From: Halomonas sp. A40-4
GTDB lineage: Bacteria; Pseudomonadota; Gammaproteobacteria; Pseudomonadales; Halomonadaceae
Length of the DNA: 64,000 nt
Direction of reading: 5' to 3'
Assembly (NCBI RefSeq): GCF_015767635.1
Contig: NZ_CP065230.1
Location: forward strand, 1,116,001 to 1,180,000
Position 1 is the first letter of the stretch, and each line of letters starts with the position of its first letter. This document shows, piece after piece, positions 56,653 to 64,000 of the stretch. The position numbers and the translations under genes were made by a program. Below the pieces are notes generated by a model, which saw only the letters and a program-made list of their open reading frames with translations, was not told the origin of the DNA and did not search any database.

Positions 56653-57384
56653 TTAGTGAGACGTGAAGCCGCCGTCTATCGGCAGGCTGGCACCGCTGAT
56701 CATTGAGGCCGCCGAGCTGAGCAGGAAGGCAACCGGCAGCGCCACTTCACGAGGAGCGGCAAAGCGCCCCAGGGGAATGGCTGCCAGCATCGGGTCGCGC
56801 TTGGCGGGGTCTGACCAGGCGCGTTCGGCCATGGGGGTCAGTGTCACTGTCGGGTTGACGCTGTTGACGCGAATGCCCTTGGGGCCAAGTTCGAGACACA
56901 GCACCCGCGTCATGGCATCCATGGCCGCCTTGGACGCGCAGTAGCCGAGATGCCCCGGCAGGGCCGCCATGGCCGCCTGACTGGAGACATTGACGATGCT
57001 GCCCTGGCGGCCATTCGCAATCATGTGACGTGCTGCCTCCCGGGCGACCACGGCACTGGCGGTGACGTTGGTGGCCATGATTTGCTCAAGGTCTTTCGCC
57101 TTGACGTCGAGAACGTCGTCGAGGATCGAGACGCCCGCGCAGTTGACCAGGCCATCAATGACAGGCATTTCAGCGAAGGCCGCGGTGACCGCCGCTTCAT
57201 CGGTAATATCGACGGCCAGAGTGTGAGCCCCCAGCGCTTGTTTGAGTTCAGCGAGCTTCTCTCGGTTGCGTCCAAACAGCACCAATTCGGCGCCCAGCTC
57301 AGCGAGGGCCTGGGCAATGTCGAGACCGATACCGCTGGTTGCGCCCGTGACGAGAATGCGTTGATTCTGCAGTTCGAAATTCAT
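56653..57384 (-). CDS. Short-chain dehydrogenase (L-xylulose reductase-like)
   Basis: This 243-residue classical SDR has the cofactor motif TGATSGIGLDIA, NCAG, catalytic serine in VNVSSQAA, and YCASK. The Arg after the second strand (FGRNREK) suggests NADP(H). The sequence pattern resembles dicarbonyl/L-xylulose reductases, so it may interconvert a pentitol such as xylitol or arabinitol and a pentulose. It lies between the FGGY kinase (9 bp away) and talB (17 bp away). The exact substrate is not determinable from sequence. Confidence 0.85.
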   Translation of the reverse strand: MNFELQNQRILVTGATSGIGLDIAQALAELGAELVLFGRNREKLAELKQALGAHTLAVDITDEAAVTAAFAEMPVIDGLVNCAGVSILDDVLDVKAKDLEQIMATNVTASAVVAREAARHMIANGRQGSIVNVSSQAAMAALPGHLGYCASKAAMDAMTRVLCLELGPKGIRVNSVNPTVTLTPMAERAWSDPAKRDPMLAAIPLGRFAAPREVALPVAFLLSSAASMISGASLPIDGGFTSH

Positions 57385-57393
57385 GGAATACGT

Positions 57394-58935
57394 TCACTCG
57401 CTCTGTGTGTGGCGGGTATTGAGCTGATGCATGATCGGCTTGAGCGTCGGATAGAGCTGGCAATAAAGTGTGAAGAGTTCATCGTATCGACACGCCGCCG
57501 TCTCGCATGGCGTGGCGCGCTCGACGAGGGTGCCATGCTGTAGCGGCTGGGCGAGGTCGAGCAAACCACAAGCCTGACCGGCCAGCAGGCCAGCCCCCAG
57601 GGCGGCCTCAACGCTCTCCCGGTAGGTGTAGACGGGCATGCGGGTCACGTCGGCGATGATTTGCATCCATAGATCCGACTGAGTGGCACCGCCGACCACG
57701 ATCAGGTGGTCGTCGAGGGTTACTCCCTGTTGGGAGCCTGCTTCGATGTTGTGCCGTAGCGCGAAGGTCACGCCTTCCAGCACGGCTCGGTAGAGATGAT
57801 GGCGTTGGTGATAAAGGCTGAGCCCGATGAAACCGGCGCTGGCATGGGCATCCCATACGGGGCTGCGCTCGCCCATCAAGTAGGGCAGGAAGAGCAGGCC
57901 ATTGGCCCCCGGGGGTAGTTCGCGCGCTGGCGGCTCGAGACGTTCAAAGGCACTCCCGCTCTCACCGGCGGCGGCCTTGTCCTCACCACAGAAGGTATCG
58001 ACGTACCAGCTGACGGAAGCACCTGCGGTCAGGGCCCCGCCGAAGGTGTAAAGGTCCTGGTCGCCGTTCAGCACATGCGGCATGCTGATGAGCCCCTGCC
58101 GGGCATCGACGCGCCGATTGATCACCCCCCAGCACATGCTGGTCCCTATCATGGCGACGTGGTTGCCTGGACGGGTCGCCCCTGCCGCCAGCGTGGCCAT
58201 CGCCGCATCGACGCCTCCGGCGACCACGGGGATACCGGCTTGCAGCCCTAGCGATTCGGCCAGCGATGGCACCAGGCCGCCGACTGTCGCTCCCGAGTCC
58301 ACCAGCCGGTTCGGCAGTTTGTCTCGATCGAGACCCAGCGCATCGAGCATTTCGGGGGACCAGGCGCGTTTTTCCAGGTCGTAGATACCGCCGATATTAC
58401 CGGCTGAGCTGTGATCGATAGCGATTTCGCCACTCAGGCGGTAGTTGATGTAGCTGTTGGGCGGCAGCAGATAACAGGTCTGCTCCCAGACCTCGGGGCG
58501 TTCGGCCTTGAGCCACATCATCTTGGTGAACCCGTAGTAGCTGTCCACGCCGTTGCCGGTGATATCCCCCAACCGGCTGAGGTCGACGTGCGCCTTCACC
58601 CACTGCACCTGAGCCTCAGCCCGACGGTCCATCCATATCAGGCAGGGATAGACGGGCCGGATATCCGCGTCGACCGGGATACCCGAACCGCCGTAAAGGC
58701 TGCTGACACATAGACCTTTGACATGCTGGGGGTCGACCCTCGGGTCAGCCAGGCAGTCGCGAAGGCAGTCGAGCACCGCCTCCCACCACACATCCGCCCA
58801 CTGTTCAGCCCAGAGTGGATGCGGCGTGTCAACGCGATAACCCCGGCTATGTTCGGCCAGTATCTGGCCCTTGCCATCGAGCACTAGCGCCTTGGTACTC
58901 TGGGTGCCAATATCGATACCGATCACAGTTTCCAT
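57394..58935 (-). CDS. FGGY-family pentulose kinase
   Basis: This 513-residue carbohydrate kinase has the N-terminal phosphate motif IGIDIGTQSTKALVLD, WAEQWADVWW and the C-terminal ATP-binding part LIVVGGATQSDLWMQIIADV. The family includes xylulokinase, ribulokinase and glycerol kinase. With a ribitol dehydrogenase-like gene in the same regulon, D-ribulose or xylulose is the likely substrate. The ATG at 58935 follows an AGGAGAG site; an upstream start at 58989 lacks homology. It sits 69 bp after the ABC permease gene, in the same direction. Confidence 0.87.
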   Translation of the reverse strand: METVIGIDIGTQSTKALVLDGKGQILAEHSRGYRVDTPHPLWAEQWADVWWEAVLDCLRDCLADPRVDPQHVKGLCVSSLYGGSGIPVDADIRPVYPCLIWMDRRAEAQVQWVKAHVDLSRLGDITGNGVDSYYGFTKMMWLKAERPEVWEQTCYLLPPNSYINYRLSGEIAIDHSSAGNIGGIYDLEKRAWSPEMLDALGLDRDKLPNRLVDSGATVGGLVPSLAESLGLQAGIPVVAGGVDAAMATLAAGATRPGNHVAMIGTSMCWGVINRRVDARQGLISMPHVLNGDQDLYTFGGALTAGASVSWYVDTFCGEDKAAAGESGSAFERLEPPARELPPGANGLLFLPYLMGERSPVWDAHASAGFIGLSLYHQRHHLYRAVLEGVTFALRHNIEAGSQQGVTLDDHLIVVGGATQSDLWMQIIADVTRMPVYTYRESVEAALGAGLLAGQACGLLDLAQPLQHGTLVERATPCETAACRYDELFTLYCQLYPTLKPIMHQLNTRHTQSE

Positions 58936-59004
58936 GCAGCTCTCCTTTTCTCGACTCTCGACTATCGACGCGGGGCTGAATCTCGCCAAAGCGTATGTCG
59001 GGAT

Positions 59005-59985
59005 TCACAGCGTGCGCTTGCGGCTGATATAGATCGCCAGCAGGATGATCAGGCCCTTGATGACGGTCTGGAGATAGGGCGACACGCCCATCAGGTTGAG
59101 GCCGTTATTGAGCACGCCTAGCAGCATGGCGCCGACTAACGTACCCAGGATCATGCCGCGCCCGCCGGTGATGGCGGCGCCCCCCAGCACTACGGCGGCG
59201 ATCGCATCGAGTTCGAAGCCGACCCCCGCATTGGGCTGCCCGCTCATGAGCCGTGAGGTCAGAATCAACCCGGCGATAGCGGCCGTGGTACCGCTCAGGG
59301 TGTAGACCAGCAGTTTGTAGCGGGAGACGCGAATACCGGACAGCCGGGTCGCTTCCTCGTTGCCACCGATGGCATACAGGTAGCGACCGGTCGATGTATG
59401 GCTGAGCAGTACATAACCGACGGCATAAACGGCAATCATGATCAGGATCGGCGTCTCGATACCGGCCACGCTGCCGCGCCCGAAAAAGGCAAACCCCTCC
59501 GGCAGACCGGAGATCGGATAGCCGCCGGTGTAGATCAACCCAAGGCCACGGGCGATGCCCATGGTCGCCAGGGTGACGATGATCGGGGGCATCCCCGCAA
59601 AGGCGACGAAGACACCATTGAAGGCCCCGAAAGCGGCACCTACCAAGAGCCCGAGCACGATCGCCAGCGACGGTGGCAACCCGGCTACCATCATGCCGGC
59701 CATGAGCGTTCCTGATAGCGCCATGACCGGGCCGACCGACAGGTCGATGCCGCCGGTGAGGATGGCCAGGCTCATGCCGACGGCGATGATCGCGATGATC
59801 GACGACTGGCGCACCAGGTTGGCCAGATTGCTGCCTGACAGGAAGTTGTCATTGATCAATCCCATGGCGAGGAAGACGACGATGAAACCGATCAACGGGT
59901 AGAAGACTGGCGTGCGGCGCCAGCGAGCCAGTCGCATCTTGAGTGACTGACGGGCGGAGCCGGGAGTAGATGCAAGCTGGTTCAT
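59005..59985 (-). CDS. Sugar ABC transporter permease (RbsC-like)
   Basis: This 326-residue inner-membrane permease of the ribose/xylose/galactose class (BPD_transp_2) has about ten helices. Family motifs are [22 protein letters not shown] and [29 protein letters not shown]. Its start overlaps the end of the ATP-binding gene by 4 bp. It would form the channel for uptake of the polyol or pentose bound by the periplasmic protein encoded at 61546-62484. Confidence 0.93.
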   Translation of the reverse strand: MNQLASTPGSARQSLKMRLARWRRTPVFYPLIGFIVVFLAMGLINDNFLSGSNLANLVRQSSIIAIIAVGMSLAILTGGIDLSVGPVMALSGTLMAGMMVAGLPPSLAIVLGLLVGAAFGAFNGVFVAFAGMPPIIVTLATMGIARGLGLIYTGGYPISGLPEGFAFFGRGSVAGIETPILIMIAVYAVGYVLLSHTSTGRYLYAIGGNEEATRLSGIRVSRYKLLVYTLSGTTAAIAGLILTSRLMSGQPNAGVGFELDAIAAVVLGGAAITGGRGMILGTLVGAMLLGVLNNGLNLMGVSPYLQTVIKGLIILLAIYISRKRTL

Positions 59986-61484
59986 GCGCTGAGTCCCCCA
60001 GTAGCATGGTGCATGATAGATTGTGAGCTGAGATGTTCGCCTTCGAGTTCGGCGGCTATCCGGCCTTGATAGAAGACCGCGACGCGGTCACACAAGCCGA
60101 GCACTTCGGGTAGTTCTGAGGAGATCATGATGATCGACACGCCCTGTGCGGTGAGCTCCTTCATCAAGGCATAGATTTCCGACTTGGCGCCAACATCGAT
60201 GCCGCGGGTAGGTTCGTCGAAGATCAATACCTTGCACTGGTGTCCCAGCCAGCGGGCGATGACCACTTTTTGCTGATTGCCACCACTAAGGTTGTCGACC
60301 GGCGTTTCGGGGCTAGGTGCTTTCACCCGCACCGAGTTCATCAGGTCGGCGGCAGTACTTGATTCCTGACGGCGTTTGATAAAAGGTAAGGCGCCCTGGA
60401 ATTGCGCCAGGTTATTCAGGGAGATGTTATCGCGGCAAGAAAATGGCAGGACCAGTCCTTGGGTCTTGCGGCTTTCTGGTAGTAACCCGATTCCCTGCTC
60501 AAGGGCGGTTGCCGGGTGGCGGAGCTTGATCGGCTTGCCTTCCATAGTGACCTTGGCATGTGCGGGACGTGTCGCACCGATAAGTCCCATGGCCAGTTCC
60601 GTGCGACCGGAGCCTACCAGGCCAGCGAAGCCAAGGATCTCGCCACGATGCAGTTTCAATGAATACTCGGGACCACCGGGGTCGAGGCGCAGCGACTCAA
60701 TGTCCAGCACCACGTCAGCGTGGTCGGCATCGCACCGGTATTCGGGGAACAGGTTGTCCACACGCCGTCCGACCATCTTCTCGATCAGGTCATCGGGGGT
60801 GGTCGAGGCGGTGTCACCGTCATAGACCTTTTCGCCATCACGCATCACGGTGACGTGATCGCAGATGGTGAAGATTTCTTCCATATGGTGAGAGATGAAC
60901 ACCATGCCGACCTCTTGCTTGCGCAGTTCGCGCATGATGCTGAACAGGTGGTCGGCTTCGCTGGGCGTCAAGGTGGCGGTTGGCTCGTCAAGCACCAGGA
61001 TGCGTGCATCCAGCGATAGTGCTTTGGCAATTTCGATAAACTGCTGGTCGGCGACGCTCAGCTCCACGATAGGGCAGTCCAGGGGGATACTCACCTTGAG
61101 GCGCTCGAACAGGCGCTGAGCTTCGGCGACCATGCCACGTCGGTCACGTAGCCCTAGTCGGTTGCGTTTTTCACGTCCCAGGAAAATATTGTCGACGGCG
61201 TCCAGGTCGGGGATCAGACTGAACTCTTGGAAGATAATGCCGATCCCGGAGTCGAGCGCATCCTGATAACCGTGAAATTCGCAGCGCTTGCCATCAATGA
61301 TGATGTCTCCCTCATCTTGACGGTAGATGCCGCAGAGAATCTTCATCAGCGTCGACTTGCCAGCCCCGTTCTCGCCAAGCAGGGCATGCACCTCGCCAGC
61401 GTGGAGATCGAGCGACACATCTTGCAGGGCCTTCACCCCGGGGAACGACTTCGAGATGTGCCTCAGGGAAAGTAATGGAGTCAT
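59982..61484 (-). CDS. Sugar ABC transporter ATP-binding protein (RbsA-like)
   Basis: This 500-residue protein has two fused nucleotide-binding domains. The first has Walker [10 protein letters not shown] and Walker [16 protein letters not shown]. The second has a degenerate Walker A ([15 protein letters not shown]) with signature [15 protein letters not shown] and [12 protein letters not shown], as usual in RbsA/XylG proteins. The ATG at 61484 ([17 protein letters not shown]) is chosen over one at 61580 because the latter would overlap the binding-protein gene. Confidence 0.94.
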   Translation of the reverse strand: MTPLLSLRHISKSFPGVKALQDVSLDLHAGEVHALLGENGAGKSTLMKILCGIYRQDEGDIIIDGKRCEFHGYQDALDSGIGIIFQEFSLIPDLDAVDNIFLGREKRNRLGLRDRRGMVAEAQRLFERLKVSIPLDCPIVELSVADQQFIEIAKALSLDARILVLDEPTATLTPSEADHLFSIMRELRKQEVGMVFISHHMEEIFTICDHVTVMRDGEKVYDGDTASTTPDDLIEKMVGRRVDNLFPEYRCDADHADVVLDIESLRLDPGGPEYSLKLHRGEILGFAGLVGSGRTELAMGLIGATRPAHAKVTMEGKPIKLRHPATALEQGIGLLPESRKTQGLVLPFSCRDNISLNNLAQFQGALPFIKRRQESSTAADLMNSVRVKAPSPETPVDNLSGGNQQKVVIARWLGHQCKVLIFDEPTRGIDVGAKSEIYALMKELTAQGVSIIMISSELPEVLGLCDRVAVFYQGRIAAELEGEHLSSQSIMHHATGGLSA

Positions 61485-61545
61485 GGAAATACCCTCATGT
61501 GCCGCCTGGCGGCGGCACACGTTGTCAGCGTCAGTGGTATCAGGG

Positions 61546-62484
61546 TTACCAGCTGAAATCGGCGGCTTTATCTCGGTCAATCAGCTCGACGTCGATGGGG
61601 ATTTCTGCGGGTGCGGTTTCAGCGCCCCAATGCTTGGCCAGCGCCAGGCCCAGGCCCACACGCACCATGTCGGCGGGGTATTGTGCCGAGGTGGCGATGA
61701 ACTGCGAGTCGTCTTTCTGAATCTCGGCAACGGCTTCGGGGTGGCCGTCGACGCTCACCAGTTTGATATCATTGCCGCTGGAGTTGATGGCGATCAGGGC
61801 CCCCAGGGAGCCGATGTCGTTGACGCTGAACAGGCCGTCGAGCTCGGGGTTGGCCTGAATCATGTTCTCGGTCACGGACATGGCGTGGGTACGCTCCTGG
61901 CGACCATTCTGCTTGTCGACGACCTCAATGCCATCGTATTCCGCAAGCGCATCGTTGCAGCCTTCGATGCGTTCAAGGATAGGCACGACCGGAATGCCAT
62001 CCAGTAGCGCCACCTGACCTTCTCCGCCGAGTTCCTGGGCCAGGTAGTCGCAGGCTTTATAACCGGCGTCGTAGTTCTTTGACCCCACGAAGCCGTCCAC
62101 GGGACCCTCGGCCTGAGCGTCAATGGCAACGGTGGTGACGCCTGCTTCCTCTGCGGCCAGCACCGCCGTTTCAACACCGACCGAGTCGGCGGGATTGAGC
62201 AGCAGGATATCGATGTCTTGCTGGATCATATCCTCGACATCGCTGACCTGCTTGGAGACATCGTGGCGGGCATCGGTGGTGATCACTTCGGCGCCAATGC
62301 TCTCCGCGGCGCTCTCGAGCGCCTTTTGCATGGTCACGAAGTATTCGTTGTTAAGTTCCTGAAAAGACATGCCGATCTTAAGGTTATGCTCATCGGCCGT
62401 TGCGGTTCCCGCTGTCAAAACGGCGGCGCTGGCGGCGACGATGGCCGTCTTGCGAAAGGGGGCTGCGATATCATTAATTTTCAT
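61546..62484 (-). CDS. Periplasmic sugar/polyol-binding protein (RbsB-like)
   Basis: This 312-residue protein has a signal peptide ending near [11 protein letters not shown]. It is followed by a type I periplasmic-binding fold ([62 protein letters not shown]). It delivers the substrate to the RbsC/RbsA-like transporter and is the first gene of the operon. The promoter, an 18-bp operator and a second palindrome lie 75-145 bp upstream. A pentitol such as ribitol is the likely ligand, from context only. Confidence 0.93.
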   Translation of the reverse strand: MKINDIAAPFRKTAIVAASAAVLTAGTATADEHNLKIGMSFQELNNEYFVTMQKALESAAESIGAEVITTDARHDVSKQVSDVEDMIQQDIDILLLNPADSVGVETAVLAAEEAGVTTVAIDAQAEGPVDGFVGSKNYDAGYKACDYLAQELGGEGQVALLDGIPVVPILERIEGCNDALAEYDGIEVVDKQNGRQERTHAMSVTENMIQANPELDGLFSVNDIGSLGALIAINSSGNDIKLVSVDGHPEAVAEIQKDDSQFIATSAQYPADMVRVGLGLALAKHWGAETAPAEIPIDVELIDRDKAADFSW

Positions 62485-62558
62485 GGTTGGCTCCAGGGTT
62501 TTTGTTGTGGCATTGCTTTTGTGGCATTTAATGATGCGAGAAAGCTGACATTTATTGA

Positions 62559-62576
62559 AATGTTAACGTCAACATT
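62559..62576. promoter_or_regulatory. Operator for the LacI-type repressor (ABC operon)
   Basis: AATGTTAACGTCAACATT is an 18-bp imperfect palindrome with a central CG, as in LacI-family operators. It lies three bases downstream of the predicted -10 on the minus strand, over the start point. An identical site is at 63480-63497. Confidence 0.8.
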
Positions 62577-62579
62577 TAA

Positions 62580-62608
62580 AAGCTAGAAGAGTCCTGATGA
62601 CAAAGCAA
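62580..62608 (-). promoter_or_regulatory. Predicted promoter of the pentitol ABC/catabolic operon
   Basis: On the minus strand there is a -35 TTGCTT (62608-62603), a 17-bp spacer and a -10 TAGCTT (62585-62580). The same element order and spacing is found before rbtD, which supports the assignment. The boxes match consensus only moderately, in keeping with an activated promoter. Confidence 0.55.
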
Positions 62609-62616
62609 TAGAACTC

Positions 62617-62629
62617 AGACCAATGTCTA
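62617..62629. promoter_or_regulatory. Second shared palindrome upstream of the ABC operon promoter
   Basis: AGACCAATGTCTA contains AGAC/GTCT arms around CAAT. It lies 8 bp upstream of the -35 box. The same 13 bp occur at the same place before rbtD (63540-63552), so this may be an activator site. Confidence 0.5.
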
Positions 62630-62661
62630 CTAGCGCCTGATGACTCTCTCCGAGGTTTACT

Positions 62662-63393
62662 TTACATATCGAAATTGCTGGGCAGGACCACCATGTCACG
62701 AATGGTGACATTGCGTGGGCGAGTCAGCATGTACATGACAGCATCAGATACATCCGTTGGCTCAATAATGCTGCCTGACTCTTTCGCCTTGCGCAGGTTT
62801 TCTTCTGGCCAGTCAGCCAGCAAGGCACTGTTGACAGGACCCGGTGACACCGAAGCCACCCGGATGCCATGTTTCAGGACTTGGCGCCGCACGGTCTGAA
62901 CGAAATTGTTCATGGCCCATTTGGAGGAGGCGTAGACCGGCTCCCAATGGACGGGGAAGTGCCCGGCGACCGAGCTTGTCACCATGATGTCGCCTGTTCC
63001 GCGTTCAATCATGTGTGGCAAGACGTTCTGGACGTTCTTCATCACGACGCTGACATTGAGGCTCACCATGCGGTCAATGGCATCTGGGTCAGCGTCAAGC
63101 AAGTCACCCCCGATATAGCTACCCGCATTGGCGTGGAAGATATCGAGTTGGCCGGCTTTCTCCAGGATTTGTGACAGCAGCGTTGCGCAGTCCTTGGGAT
63201 CGAGCAAGTCCATGACCAGCGGAATCGCCGCATCGCCCAATTCCTCACAGATTGCCTTCAGTGCGGCCTGGTCGCGGTCAACCAGTACGACGCGAGCGCC
63301 TGATGCAATCATCGCCTTTACCGTCGCAAGCCCTATTCCCGACGCTGCGCCTGTAACGGCGGCTACTTTTCCTTCCAATTCATTAGCCATCAA
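62662..63393 (-). CDS. rbtD: Ribitol 2-dehydrogenase-like SDR
   Basis: This 243-residue SDR has the cofactor motif TGAASGIGLATV, the acidic VDRD that indicates NAD, LDIFHANAGSYIGGD and YASSK. The segments FHANAG.YIGG, WEPVYASSKWA, GPVNSALLADWP and NVTIRDMVVLP closely resemble Klebsiella ribitol dehydrogenase. It would oxidise ribitol to D-ribulose, which the FGGY kinase could phosphorylate. It has its own promoter and operator, identical in design to those of the ABC operon that follows, so the two are co-regulated. An alternative start one codon later is possible. Confidence 0.88.
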   Translation of the reverse strand: MMANELEGKVAAVTGAASGIGLATVKAMIASGARVVLVDRDQAALKAICEELGDAAIPLVMDLLDPKDCATLLSQILEKAGQLDIFHANAGSYIGGDLLDADPDAIDRMVSLNVSVVMKNVQNVLPHMIERGTGDIMVTSSVAGHFPVHWEPVYASSKWAMNNFVQTVRRQVLKHGIRVASVSPGPVNSALLADWPEENLRKAKESGSIIEPTDVSDAVMYMLTRPRNVTIRDMVVLPSNFDM

Positions 63394-63479
63394 ATTCTCT
63401 CCTTTAATTGTCTTTTGTCGTTAAAGCAACTTGACGTTAGACAAACATTTGTACAGCGGGTGAGTGCTGATATCTCTCG

Positions 63480-63497
63480 AATGTTAACGTCAACATT
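63480..63497. promoter_or_regulatory. Operator for the LacI-type repressor (rbtD)
   Basis: AATGTTAACGTCAACATT here is identical to the site at 62559-62576. It lies 87 bp before the rbtD start, just downstream of the predicted -10. Confidence 0.8.
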
Positions 63498-63502
63498 AAT
63501 GA

Positions 63503-63531
63503 ACACTAGTCGTCCGCCATGGGCAAATCAA
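63503..63531 (-). promoter_or_regulatory. Predicted rbtD promoter
   Basis: On the minus strand there is a -35 TTGATT (63531-63526), a 17-bp spacer and a -10 TAGTGT (63508-63503). The spacing and its relation to the operator are the same as before the ABC operon. Confidence 0.55.
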
Positions 63532-63539
63532 TGGAGGGT

Positions 63540-63552
63540 AGACCAATGTCTA
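63540..63552. promoter_or_regulatory. Second shared palindrome upstream of the rbtD promoter
   Basis: AGACCAATGTCTA (TAGAC/GTCTA arms around CAAT) is identical to 62617-62629. It lies 8 bp upstream of the -35 box, as it does before the ABC operon. Confidence 0.5.
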
Positions 63553-63603
63553 GCGTGGGGGCTGGGGGGAGGGCAAGTGCCCACTAGGTTTTGTCATTTA
63601 CTT

Positions 63604-63915
63604 TCAGGAAAACCACCACCGCCAGGATGCCGCGCAGGTTATCCCTACCGCGATTGATACCAGGGGGCTTCGCAGGCCAATCGCTACCGCCCCGGCGGCC
63701 ACGGCTGCAAGCCGCGCGCCTCCGTCTCCATGCACGATCATGGGCGTTATCACGGCAATCAGCACTGAACTTGACATGGCATCGACGAAGCGCCGTACCA
63801 GGGGGCTTAAAGGCACCGTTGCCATGATCAACAGCCCCAGGACCCTGGAGCCGTAGGCGATCAGGGCCATTAATGAGATCGCCAATAACGATTGCCAGAC
63901 CTGCAGCGAACTCAT
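63604..63915 (-). CDS. azlD: AzlD-family branched-chain amino acid exporter subunit
   Basis: This small 103-residue membrane protein has three to four hydrophobic helices and AzlD features (ALIAYGSRVLGLLI, PLSPLVRRFVDAMSSSVLIAVI). AzlD works with the larger AzlC in export of branched-chain amino acids. Its ATG overlaps the azlC stop codon (TCATGA), so the two genes are translationally coupled. It ends about 50 bp from the upstream site of the rbtD promoter and is not part of that regulon. Confidence 0.88.
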   Translation of the reverse strand: MSSLQVWQSLLAISLMALIAYGSRVLGLLIMATVPLSPLVRRFVDAMSSSVLIAVITPMIVHGDGGARLAAVAAGAVAIGLRSPLVSIAVGITCAASWRWWFS

Positions 63916-64000
63916 GAGCCAGTTTCCCTGAACCAGCGCCCGGGCAACAGCACGGCGATCACTCCCCCCGTCAGGGCGCCTACCATGACGTGCAGATAGG
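63912..64000 (-). CDS. azlC: AzlC, C-terminal end only (5' part outside window)
   Basis: The minus-strand frame gives YLHVMVGALTGGVIAVLLPG, then RWFRETGS and a stop, which matches the last helix and tail of AzlC-type permeases. The stop overlaps the azlD start by the ATGA pattern. Only 29 codons are in the window. Confidence 0.78.
   Translation of the reverse strand, partial: YLHVMVGALTGGVIAVLLPGRWFRETGS

Overview
The window looks like a chromosomal segment of a moderately GC-rich gammaproteobacterium, most likely a Halomonas-type member of the Halomonadaceae. This is inferred from gene content: a LapA/LapD/LapG biofilm adhesin module, a tesA-ybbA-ybbP block, RfaH, Pseudomonas-like wbpABDE genes, and REP elements of the GTAG-headed type known from pseudomonads. 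No tRNA, rRNA or CRISPR array was seen.

Layout. (1) 1-8.1 kb: the C-terminal part of a giant repetitive RTX adhesin, a small conserved protein, and a leftward lapG-lapD operon that would control adhesin release through c-di-GMP. (2) 8.3-13.8 kb: tesA divergent from a ybbA/ybbP-type ABC exporter, then glyA. (3) 13.9-23.2 kb: an accessory stretch with a broken DUF4258 gene beside a DUF2283 gene, a type VI secretion cargo cluster (VgrG, DUF4123 adaptor, a 1105-residue putative effector, a Sel1-repeat protein), a decayed HTH antitoxin gene and an MNT/HEPN toxin-antitoxin pair. (4) 23.3-26.7 kb: rfaH, divergent from an SLC13-type transporter and cysQ. (5) 27.0-47.9 kb: a large surface polysaccharide locus preceded by an RfaH ops element. 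It holds wzz, wbpABDE (UDP-GlcNAc3NAcA synthesis), wzx, wzy, two asnB-type amidotransferases, four GT4 glycosyltransferases and pglC-D-E-F-type genes (UDP-diNAcBac-type sugar and initiating phosphosugar transferase). The wzx-to-GT4 part is visibly AT-richer than its surroundings. (6) 48.0-49.2 kb: an IS110-family element inserted in a REP sequence. (7) 49.4-54.6 kb: a beta-CASP nuclease, an O-antigen ligase-like protein, a GT8 transferase and an unknown protein. (8) 54.7-63.4 kb: a ribitol/pentitol uptake and catabolism regulon under a LacI-type repressor. (9) 63.6-64.0 kb: azlD and the end of azlC.

The most interesting element is the IS110 insertion. Its 189-bp left end can be read as a complete bridge RNA: a 5' stem-loop, a target loop with a 10-nt match to the REP it sits in, and a donor loop with a 9-nt match to its own right end. 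Both junctions carry a CT core. At least ten copies or fragments of the same REP family lie between genes, and some supply stop codons or coding tails to neighbouring genes.

Two other regulatory patterns stand out. RfaH probably controls both the polysaccharide locus and the transporter-cysQ unit, because each has a perfect 12-bp ops element in its leader. The two promoters of the ribitol regulon carry identical 18-bp operators over the start point, plus a second shared palindrome at the same place further upstream.
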